Assembly: GCA_020629375.1 (NCBI GenBank)
Contig: JAHDDK010000004.1
Coordinates: 73,892 to 119,649, forward strand
DNA length: 45,758 bases
Source: Acidimicrobiales bacterium
Lineage (GTDB): Bacteria > Actinomycetota > Acidimicrobiia > Acidimicrobiales > SHLQ01
Direction: 5' to 3'
Below the pieces are notes generated by a model, which saw nothing but the letters and a program-made list of their open reading frames with translations, searched no databases and was not told where the DNA came from. Made by a program: the position numbers and the translations under genes. Shown here one piece after another: positions 23,368 to 30,421 of the stretch (the first letter of the stretch is position 1; every line of letters starts with the position of its first letter).

Positions 23368-24033
23368 ATGCATGCGTTGCCCCTGACGCTGTTCGGCGTC
23401 GCCGAACCCGAGGTCCGGTCGATCAGCGTCGACATCACCCGTCACCAGCTCGATCCGTGTAGTTGGATCGACATCTGCCGTCACTTCGTGTCCGGCGGCG
23501 ACACGCTCTTGGCTGCCCTCGAAGACACGATGTCATGGCAACGCGGCCGCCGCCTGATGTACGGCACGTGGTACGACGAACCCCGACTCACCGCAACGGC
23601 CTTCTCCGAAGGGTCGGAGCGACCGGCCGTAATCGACGACGCACGATCCGCGCTGACCGCCCACTATCAGAGACGGTTCGACGGCCTCTTCTGCAACCGC
23701 TACGTCGACGGCCAAGACAGCGTTGCGTGGCACGCCGATCGTATCGGCCGCACCGAGATCGACCCGCTCGTCGCGATCATCAGCATCGGCGGTTCGAGGA
23801 CCTTCGCCATGCGTCCAATGGGTGGCGGCGAGTCGCATCGCTTCGTCCTCCACAGCGGCGACTTGCTCGTCATGGGTGGGGCAACGCAGCACCATTGGGA
23901 GCACGCCGTCCCCAAAGTCCGATCAGCTGCACCGCGGATCAGCGTCACGATGCGCGCCGGCGGCCCGATGCTCGATTCGCTTCCGGTCGGAACGACCGTC
24001 AGCCCTCGTCGAGTACCGGCACCTCTCGGCTGA
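23368..24033 (+). CDS. AlkB-like alpha-ketoglutarate-dependent dioxygenase
   Basis: A 221-aa member of the AlkB family (ALKBH2/3-like), which removes alkyl lesions from DNA or RNA bases by oxidation. Iron ligands are H122 and D124 (VAWHADRIG) and H179 (WEHAVPK). The 2-oxoglutarate-binding Arg pair is R190 and R196 (RISVTMR). The family block NRYVDGQDSVAWHAD, then ISIGGSRTFAMR, is intact. The 3' end overlaps the convergent YihY gene by 35 bases. It is probably leaderless. Confidence 0.93.
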   Translation: MHALPLTLFGVAEPEVRSISVDITRHQLDPCSWIDICRHFVSGGDTLLAALEDTMSWQRGRRLMYGTWYDEPRLTATAFSEGSERPAVIDDARSALTAHYQRRFDGLFCNRYVDGQDSVAWHADRIGRTEIDPLVAIISIGGSRTFAMRPMGGGESHRFVLHSGDLLVMGGATQHHWEHAVPKVRSAAPRISVTMRAGGPMLDSLPVGTTVSPRRVPAPLG

Positions 24034-24925
24034 GGCCGGCGCCGACACGGGCGGAGCCGACAGCACGGTGTGCTCGAATGGCGTCGACCTGGGCCCCGAT
24101 GAGGATGCCGAGCGACACAAGCTGTAGCCACAGGAGCACGACGACGATCGTCGCCAACGGACCATAGGTCTCGCCGTACGACCCGAAGTTGTCGACGAAG
24201 AAGCCGAATCCCCAGCTCAACACGACGAACAAGACCGTGCCGACTACGCCACCGACACTGATCAGTGGCTGCTTCCCACCCGGAACCAACTCGAACGTTG
24301 ATCGGTCTGCTGGCGCCGGACCGAGCCGGTACAGCGTCGACAGTCCAAACATGACGATCAGCCCGAGTCCGACGAAGCGAGCGACGCCTACGAGCGCCTG
24401 AAGGGCCGTCGATCCGGTCCAGTCGCTGAGGAGCGCAGGCAGCACCGACATAGTGAACACCATCGCGCCCAACAGGAGAATCGAGCCCAACAGCAAGACA
24501 ATCGCCGTGCCGCGCTTGACCAAGAAGTTCCGGTTCTCCTCGCGGTCGAACACGACGTTGAGCGCCGACATCAGGTTGCCGACCGCACCCGACGCGCTGA
24601 ACAACGACAGCAGCACACCAAAGACGGCAGTCAGTCCCGCGCCCTCGGATTGCGCGATGTTCTTCACCTGCTGGACGACGAACTCACGCGTCTGCTCGGG
24701 CGACGCTTCGAGAGCCGATTCGACCTCCGTGACCAGCTCGTCGGTGTCTACCGCGAGGCCGACGATCGACAAGGTCGCCGCAATTGCGGGGATCATCGCC
24801 AAGAACGCGAAGAACGCGATCGCGGCGGCAAAGATCGGCAGGTACTTGGCCGAGATCGTCTTGGTCAGCTCCTTGATGAACGGTACGGGTTCGTCGATCG
24901 TTGCTACGGCACGGTTTCTGGCCAT
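23999..24925 (-). CDS. YihY/BrkB family membrane protein
   Basis: A 308-aa integral membrane protein of the YihY/virulence-factor-BrkB family, once misannotated as RNase BN. The N-terminal amphipathic FIKELTKTISAKYLPIFAAAIAFFAFLAMIPAI is followed by about five further hydrophobic segments and the family-typical GPLATIVVVLLWLQLVSLGILIGAQ near residue 270. The transport or signalling role is unknown. AGAGGA precedes ATG 24925. The last 35 bases are antisense to the AlkB-like gene. Confidence 0.92.
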   Translation of the reverse strand: MARNRAVATIDEPVPFIKELTKTISAKYLPIFAAAIAFFAFLAMIPAIAATLSIVGLAVDTDELVTEVESALEASPEQTREFVVQQVKNIAQSEGAGLTAVFGVLLSLFSASGAVGNLMSALNVVFDREENRNFLVKRGTAIVLLLGSILLLGAMVFTMSVLPALLSDWTGSTALQALVGVARFVGLGLIVMFGLSTLYRLGPAPADRSTFELVPGGKQPLISVGGVVGTVLFVVLSWGFGFFVDNFGSYGETYGPLATIVVVLLWLQLVSLGILIGAQVDAIRAHRAVGSARVGAGLSREVPVLDEG

Positions 24926-24953
24926 GTGTCCTCTCTCGGGGGCTGGTGCGGAC

Positions 24954-24959
24954 TACCGT
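24954..24959 (+). promoter_or_regulatory. -10 box, possible leaderless start of the NT5C-like gene
   Basis: TACCGT lies 8 nt before GTG 24968. It supports this internal start over the long upstream open frame inside YihY. Confidence 0.45.
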
Positions 24960-24967
24960 TCGGCTGC

Positions 24968-25612
24968 GTGGAACCGTTCGTGTTCGGCGTAGACCTCGAT
25001 GGCGTGTGTGGCGACTACACCACCGCGTTCCGGACCATAGTGGCGCACGAGCTCGGCGTGGCTGAAGACGCGCTCCCGCTCGAACGGTCCTGGGATTTCC
25101 GCGAATGGGATCTTGAGCGCGCTGGCGGTTTCGAACGCCTGCATGGACTCGCCGTGACCGAACACGGCTTGTTCGCCAACATGCCAGCAATCGAGGGCGT
25201 CACCGATGCCCTGTGGCGGTTGTCCGACGCCGGGATTCACATTCGGATCATCACCCATCGCCTGTACGTCAACTGGGGACATGCCTCCGCAGTGGCCGAC
25301 ACCGTCAGCTGGCTCGACGAACACCGCCTGCCGTACCGAGACATCTGCTTTCTGGGCAACAAACCCGACGTTGGCGCCGACGTGTACATCGATGACGGCC
25401 CGCACAACATCATCAACCTGCGAAACGCGGGCCATCGGGCGATCATTTTCGACCAGCCCTACAACCGGGAACTCGACGGCGAACGCGTGTCGAGCTGGTC
25501 CGAGCTCGAAGAGGTCGTGATGGAACTCGCCACCGACCGCCTCGGTGCGACCCAATCGCAGCTGCCCGGCGTCGACGCCGGCGCCGACCGGCTCGATCGA
25601 CGCCGAGGCTGA
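24968..25612 (+). CDS. NT5C-type 5'-nucleotidase-like HAD phosphatase
   Basis: A 214-aa HAD-superfamily phosphatase resembling cytosolic 5'(3')-deoxyribonucleotidases (NT5C). The nucleophile motif is FGVDLDGVCGDY (about residues 5-16), the second motif is the Thr/Ser region IRIITHR, and the acidic motif is DVYIDDGPHNI (about 137-147). The frame is open far upstream, but that part is antisense to YihY; GTG 24968 is chosen because it begins the HAD core. It likely removes phosphate from a nucleotide or a similar small molecule; the substrate is not readable. Confidence 0.8.
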   Translation: MEPFVFGVDLDGVCGDYTTAFRTIVAHELGVAEDALPLERSWDFREWDLERAGGFERLHGLAVTEHGLFANMPAIEGVTDALWRLSDAGIHIRIITHRLYVNWGHASAVADTVSWLDEHRLPYRDICFLGNKPDVGADVYIDDGPHNIINLRNAGHRAIIFDQPYNRELDGERVSSWSELEEVVMELATDRLGATQSQLPGVDAGADRLDRRRG

Positions 25613-25619
25613 ACTGCCG

Positions 25620-26456
25620 TCAGGCCCGTTTGGCAGCGAGCGTGGCACGAGCCGGGTCGAGGTCGTGCGGGTTGGTCACACCAATCCACTCCTCGCTCGA
25701 CTGCGGAACGAGCACCGTCAGCTCGCCGGCGGCCCGGAGCTGGTCGACGACGTCCGGGAGTAGATACTCGGTCTTCTCCTCTTCGCCGTGATCGGCATAG
25801 AAGGTGTCCCAGCCCGAGCGAAGATGCTCGAACAACATGTGTGGGAAGGCGAACATGTTCATCGACACCATCGTGTCGTCGGCGTACTCCCCCGGAGGGT
25901 CATCCGAACGAATCACTCCGTCATCGCCCCGTTCGATGCCGTGGGTCTCGGTGATCGACCCGAGCACACCATCGGTTACGTCGCAGACCCCACGAGAAAC
26001 AGCGCCTTCGGTCGGCAGCGTCTTGGCCATCTCGAACGACACGAGTGCGGCCGTCTTGCCGTCCGTGTCTGCGATCGCGTCGGCGGCGATCTGATACGAC
26101 GTCACGCCGTAGTAGTCATCTGCATTCACGACGATGAACGGACCCGGCACCGCGTCGGCGGCAGAGAGAACCGCGTGGGCGGTGCCCCATGGCTTGGCTC
26201 GGCTGGGACCCAGGTCGTCCTGGCGCACCAGGACGAACCCGTCGAGCGACCCGTACTGCCGGACGAGATGGTCCGAAACATCGGCTTCGATGTCGCTGCG
26301 GATGATGAGGACGACACGAGCACAGCCCGCCGCCCGGGCATCGGCAATCGCGAAATCCAGAAAGGCTTCGCCGTTCGGGCCCACCTCGACGAGCTGCTTC
26401 GTGCCGCCGAATCGACTTCCGAGTCCGGCGGCCATGACCACGAGTGAAAGATCCAT
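25620..26456 (-). CDS. NTP transferase / sugar nucleotidylyltransferase-like protein
   Basis: A 278-aa GT-A-fold nucleotidyltransferase. The pyrophosphorylase motif MAAGLGSRFGGTKQ (about 8-21) binds the NTP, and the metal-binding Asp pair is in FIVVNADDYYGV (about residue 107). LLPDVVDQL and the C-terminal EEWIGVTNPHD are typical of UTP/dTTP-sugar pyrophosphorylase relatives. The sugar is unknown. ATG 26456 begins the conserved domain; the upstream open frame has no similarity. It is divergent from the HAD gene at 26520. Confidence 0.85.
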   Translation of the reverse strand: MDLSLVVMAAGLGSRFGGTKQLVEVGPNGEAFLDFAIADARAAGCARVVLIIRSDIEADVSDHLVRQYGSLDGFVLVRQDDLGPSRAKPWGTAHAVLSAADAVPGPFIVVNADDYYGVTSYQIAADAIADTDGKTAALVSFEMAKTLPTEGAVSRGVCDVTDGVLGSITETHGIERGDDGVIRSDDPPGEYADDTMVSMNMFAFPHMLFEHLRSGWDTFYADHGEEEKTEYLLPDVVDQLRAAGELTVLVPQSSEEWIGVTNPHDLDPARATLAAKRA

Positions 26457-26505
26457 GACGCAATGCTCGCGTTTGTCGCCGCAGTCCGCGCGGCAATCGG
26501 ACAGA

Positions 26506-26511
26506 TAACGT
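26506..26511 (+). promoter_or_regulatory. -10 box, possible leaderless start of the HAD gene
   Basis: TAACGT lies 8 nt before ATG 26520. It favours this start over ATG 26463. Confidence 0.45.
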
Positions 26512-26519
26512 CGGGATCG

Positions 26520-27347
26520 ATGTCGATCTCTGCAGTGGTTACCGATCTCGACGGAACCTTTTGGGCCCGAGACATGTCGATCCACCCCGAGACGCATCGG
26601 GCGGTCGAACGCCTGGACGCTGCCGGCGTACCGTTGCTCGTGGCGACAGGAAGACGGGCTCTCGGCGCGCTGTCCGGACTAGCACCAGCCGGTTACGGCG
26701 ATCGCCCGGGCATCGCCATGAACGGAGCGATCGTGCGCGATCAGCTCGACGGACCATCGTTTCTGGTCGAACCAATCGAGGCGTCGGCAGTCGACGAGAT
26801 GTTCGGGATCTTCGAGGCAAGCGGCTTGGAACCGCTGGTGTACGTCGACCGAACGGATGCGGACATGATCGTCGGGGCCGCGCCCGCGGCGGGCGCTGGA
26901 TACCTCGAAAGCGCTCCCGGCGTCGAACGCCATCCAACGACTTCGGCGTTGCGCTCGCAGGTGCAGCGCGAAGTCGTCATCGGACTCGGAGCGTTCGGTT
27001 TCCCCGAAGCACAGATCCAGCCGGTCGCCGATGAGGTCAACGCTCGAAGCCTCGCAACAGCGATCGTCAGCCCAGCCTTGTTCGAGAACGGGTACGGCCT
27101 GATGATCCAAGGCCTCGGCATCGACAAGTGGACCGGAATCGTCGCGTGGTGCGAACGACACGATCTGGACCCAGGGCGGATCGCCGCACTTGGAGACGGC
27201 ATGAACGACATCGACATGATGACCCACGCACACGTCGCCATCGCGCCGAACAACGCGGTCGAAGCGGTTCTCGCGATCGCCGATCACCACATCGAACCGA
27301 ACGAGAACGGTGGGTGGTCACCGGTCCCCGATCTGCTCGGCCTGTAG
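26520..27347 (+). CDS. Cof-type HAD-superfamily hydrolase
   Basis: A 275-aa Cof/IIB-type HAD phosphatase. Motif I is VVTDLDGTFW (about residues 6-15), motif II is LLVATGR (about 38-44), the C2 cap lies between, and motif IV is ALGDGMNDIDMM (about 222-233), followed by HVAIAPNNAVEAV. Such enzymes dephosphorylate sugar phosphates or cofactors. An upstream ATG at 26463 would add 19 residues, but the HAD core starts just after ATG 26520. The next gene follows after 11 bases. Confidence 0.9.
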   Translation: MSISAVVTDLDGTFWARDMSIHPETHRAVERLDAAGVPLLVATGRRALGALSGLAPAGYGDRPGIAMNGAIVRDQLDGPSFLVEPIEASAVDEMFGIFEASGLEPLVYVDRTDADMIVGAAPAAGAGYLESAPGVERHPTTSALRSQVQREVVIGLGAFGFPEAQIQPVADEVNARSLATAIVSPALFENGYGLMIQGLGIDKWTGIVAWCERHDLDPGRIAALGDGMNDIDMMTHAHVAIAPNNAVEAVLAIADHHIEPNENGGWSPVPDLLGL

Positions 27348-27350
27348 CCT
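27345..27350 (+). promoter_or_regulatory. -10 box, possible leaderless start of the dehydrogenase gene
   Basis: TAGCCT overlaps the end of the HAD gene and lies 8 nt before ATG 27359. Confidence 0.4.
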
Positions 27351-27358
27351 CGGCGACC

Positions 27359-28234
27359 ATGTCACGCATTGGGTTCATCGGGCTCGGAGTCATGGGCTAT
27401 CCCATGGCCGGCCACCTCGTCGCCGCCGGACACGACGTTGCCGTGTTCAACCGAACAACGTCGGTGAGCGAGCGATTTGTCGGCGAGCATCCAGCGGCAT
27501 CGCTGGCGGCCACACCTGCCGATGCGGCCGACGGAGCCGACGTGGTCTTCTTGATCGTCGGCAACGACGATTCGGTGCGCTCGGTCGCCCTTGGCGACGA
27601 CGGCGCATTGGGTGCAATGGCCGAGGGCACCATCCTCGTCGATCACACCACGGCGTCGGCAACCGTCGCTCTCGAGCTCGGTGAGGCAGCGGCAGCAAAG
27701 AAGGTCGCCGTGATCGACGGTCCGGTGTCCGGAGGCGAAGCCGGCGCGCAGAACGGCGCCCTCACCATCATGTGTGGAGGAGATCAAGCATCCTTCGACG
27801 TGGTCGAGCCGATCATGGCGTCGTACTCGGGCACCCGGACGCTCATCGGACCGCTGGGCTCGGGTCAACGCACGAAGATGGTCAACCAGATCGCCATCGC
27901 CGGACTACTCCAAGGACTCTCCGAAGCACTGACTCTCGGCATCGAGGCCGGCCTCGATATGGACAAAGTGTTGGCGACGATCTCGAACGGCGCCGCCGGC
28001 AGCTGGCAGATGAGCAATCGAGGACACACCATGGTCGAGGATCGCTTCGACTTCGGCTTCGCCATCGAATGGATGGTCAAGGACCTCGGGATCGCGCTCG
28101 CCGAGGCACGACAACTCGGCGTCCCGACGCCGGTGGCCGACACCGTGGCCGGGTATTACGACGAATTGATGGCGTCGGGGGAAGCCCGGTCCGATACGTC
28201 GGTGTTGATACGTCGACTGCGCACGTCTGACTGA
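27359..28234 (+). CDS. NAD(P)-dependent beta-hydroxyacid dehydrogenase
   Basis: A 291-aa enzyme of the 3-hydroxyisobutyrate/tartronate-semialdehyde dehydrogenase family. IGFIGLGVMGYPMAGHL (about residues 4-20) binds the cofactor, DGPVSGGEAGAQNGAL (about 121-136) is the substrate-binding motif, and the catalytic Lys lies in GSGQRTKMVNQIAI (about K172). The helical C-terminal domain is complete. The natural substrate is not clear from sequence. The residue after the second Rossmann strand (FNRT) suggests NADPH preference, as an inference. Confidence 0.9.
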   Translation: MSRIGFIGLGVMGYPMAGHLVAAGHDVAVFNRTTSVSERFVGEHPAASLAATPADAADGADVVFLIVGNDDSVRSVALGDDGALGAMAEGTILVDHTTASATVALELGEAAAAKKVAVIDGPVSGGEAGAQNGALTIMCGGDQASFDVVEPIMASYSGTRTLIGPLGSGQRTKMVNQIAIAGLLQGLSEALTLGIEAGLDMDKVLATISNGAAGSWQMSNRGHTMVEDRFDFGFAIEWMVKDLGIALAEARQLGVPTPVADTVAGYYDELMASGEARSDTSVLIRRLRTSD

Positions 28235-28265
28235 CGTTCGACCTCTGATCTCCGAAAGGTCATTC

Positions 28266-29648
28266 ATGGAGCACTTCGACCTGCTCATCATCGGCACGGG
28301 TTCGGGCAACTCGATCCTCGGGCCCCAGCACGACGATCTCCGTGTGGCGATCGTCGAACGTGACGTCTTCGGCGGGACGTGTCTCAACAAGGGCTGTATC
28401 CCGTCGAAGATGTTCATCTACCCGGCCGAGATCGCCGAGCTCGCCGCACACGTCGGTCCCACCCTTGGGGTCCACACGCGCCTGGATGGCGCGGACTGGG
28501 TCGCCATGCGTGATCGGGTCTTCGGACGGATCGACCCGATCGCCGAAGGCGGCGAACGATGGAGGTCCGGCGACGAGCAACCACACGTCACGGTATTCAA
28601 AGGCAGCGGCCGATTTACGGGTCACAAGCAGCTCCAGATCGCCATGAACGACGGCACCGAGACGACGATCACTGCAGACCGGATCGTCCTCGCCGCAGGA
28701 GCACGAATCATGGTGCCGCCGGTCATCGCAGACTCCGGCGTTCGCTATCACACGTCAGACACGATCATGCGCGTCGACAGCGTGCCGGAGCGTCTCGTGG
28801 TAGTCGGCGGCGGGTACATCGGTGCCGAGCTCGGAAACATGTTCGGCGCGTTTGGATCCGAAGTGACGATCCTCAATCGAAGCGACGCCATGTTGCGCCG
28901 GGAGGACCCCGACATCAGCCGGCGGTTCACCGAGGCCTACGCCGCGAAGTTCGACGTCCGGACCGGCGTCTCCATCTCGGCCTATCGGGAGAACGGGCCG
29001 CTCATCGAGATCGACATCGACACGCCAGCAGGACCCGAAACGCTCGTCGCCGACGAGGTCCTCGTCGCCATTGGAAGACAACCCAACGGTGACGAACTCA
29101 ATGTGACAGCCACCGGGGTCGAGCTCGACGACGCCGGCTACGTCATCACCGACCCCACTCTTCAGACGGCGGTCGACGGCATCTGGGCGCTGGGAGACAT
29201 CACCAACCCCGCCCAGCTGAAGCACACCGCCAACGCCGACGCACGCGTCGTCGCCCACAATCTCGACCACCCCGACGATCAACAGTTGATCGACCGGTCG
29301 ATCACCCCGCATGCAGTCTTCGGTCACCCGCAGGTGGCTGCAGCAGGCCTCACCGAGCCCGAAGCAATCGAAGCCGGTCATGACATCGTTACGTGCGTTC
29401 GTGCATATGGCGATGCCGCCTATGGATGGGCGATGGAGGATTCGACCAGCGTCGTCAAGCTCATCGCCGACGCGAACAGCCGCCTTCTGCTCGGGGCTCA
29501 CATCATTGGCCCCCAAGCCTCGACCTTGATCCAGCAACTGATTCAGGGAATGACCTTTGGTCAGACCGTCGACGAGATGGCACGGGGTCAGCTCTACATT
29601 CACCCGGCCCTGACCGAGGTCGTCGAGCAGGCACTCCTCGAGTTGTGA
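28266..29648 (+). CDS. mtr: Mycothione reductase
   Basis: A 460-aa pyridine-nucleotide-disulfide oxidoreductase that reduces mycothiol disulfide with NADPH. FDLLIIGTGSGNSIL (about residues 4-18) has the distinctive FAD motif of mycothione reductases, and the redox-active disulfide is C39-x4-C44 in GGTCLNKGCIPSK. The second dinucleotide motif VVVGGGYIGAELGNMFGAFG is near residue 178, and the C-terminal YIHPALTEVVEQALL carries the catalytic His-Glu pair. A GAAAGG site precedes ATG 28266. Its stop overlaps the next start by three bases. Confidence 0.93.
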   Translation: MEHFDLLIIGTGSGNSILGPQHDDLRVAIVERDVFGGTCLNKGCIPSKMFIYPAEIAELAAHVGPTLGVHTRLDGADWVAMRDRVFGRIDPIAEGGERWRSGDEQPHVTVFKGSGRFTGHKQLQIAMNDGTETTITADRIVLAAGARIMVPPVIADSGVRYHTSDTIMRVDSVPERLVVVGGGYIGAELGNMFGAFGSEVTILNRSDAMLRREDPDISRRFTEAYAAKFDVRTGVSISAYRENGPLIEIDIDTPAGPETLVADEVLVAIGRQPNGDELNVTATGVELDDAGYVITDPTLQTAVDGIWALGDITNPAQLKHTANADARVVAHNLDHPDDQQLIDRSITPHAVFGHPQVAAAGLTEPEAIEAGHDIVTCVRAYGDAAYGWAMEDSTSVVKLIADANSRLLLGAHIIGPQASTLIQQLIQGMTFGQTVDEMARGQLYIHPALTEVVEQALLEL

Positions 29649-30277
29649 GCATCGCTGCCCTGGTTCTGGCCGGCGGCAGCGGCGCACGATTCGGCGCCCA
29701 GAAGCAATTCGAGACGCTGGGCGGCGAACGCCTGATCGACCGCAGCGTGCGAGTCGCTCGCGCGGTCGCCTGTGACGTCACCCTCGTTCTTCCGGCAGGC
29801 GTCGACTGGGATGGCGACCCTGTCGACCGTGTCGTTGCTGGCGGACCGAACCACCTTGCGAGCACGGCCCGCGGTGTGGCGGCCATACCCGCGTACGACA
29901 CGCTCGTGATCACGGGACCGAGCCATCCACTGGTGGACGCCGAACTCGTGCGACGCGTCATCGACGAGATGATTCGCGCCGGGTCCCAGGCCGCAGCACC
30001 CGTGGCGCCCATGGTGGACGCGCCGTTCATCCGACGCCAGGACGGGTCGCTCATCCCGGCGCGGCCTCGACCGAGCCACACGGTCCAGTATCCCTACGCC
30101 TGCTCGCTGAACGCGCTCCGCTCGGCGCTCGCCACCCCAAGCCACGAACACGCCGAGGAACTCGCGCTCATCGCCGCTTCTGGCGGGAGGATCGCGTCGA
30201 TTCCCGGGCCTGTCGAAAATCTCCACGTGACCCGGCCAGAAGACTTGCGTCTGCTTCGTCAGCTCACCGGCTTCTAA
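29645..30277 (+). CDS. Divergent IspD-like cytidylyltransferase paralogue
   Basis: A 210-aa GT-A-fold protein resembling IspD (MEP cytidylyltransferase of the isoprenoid pathway). The NTP-binding loop LVLAGGSGARFGAQKQF is intact, and GGPNHLASTARGVAAI matches the IspD ribose-binding block. However, the family DAARP motif reads GPSHP, and the Lys of NIKVT is His (NLHVT). The residues equivalent to the catalytic Asp and C-terminal Lys are therefore missing. The start is a GTG overlapping the mtr stop, so it is co-translated with mtr. It may transfer a nucleotide to another substrate or be inactive. Confidence 0.75.
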   Translation: MSIAALVLAGGSGARFGAQKQFETLGGERLIDRSVRVARAVACDVTLVLPAGVDWDGDPVDRVVAGGPNHLASTARGVAAIPAYDTLVITGPSHPLVDAELVRRVIDEMIRAGSQAAAPVAPMVDAPFIRRQDGSLIPARPRPSHTVQYPYACSLNALRSALATPSHEHAEELALIAASGGRIASIPGPVENLHVTRPEDLRLLRQLTGF

Positions 30278-30421
30278 CGCCGAATCGAGATTCACCGCTC
30301 TGTTGCGAACACATGTCAACAGGCCACAAGTCCTATGGGTGACCGGGTGAAATGACCGACATCACCACCAACGGCGATCTTCGCGATCCCGCGGTAGGCG
30401 ATCAGAACGGGCTAACTCACT

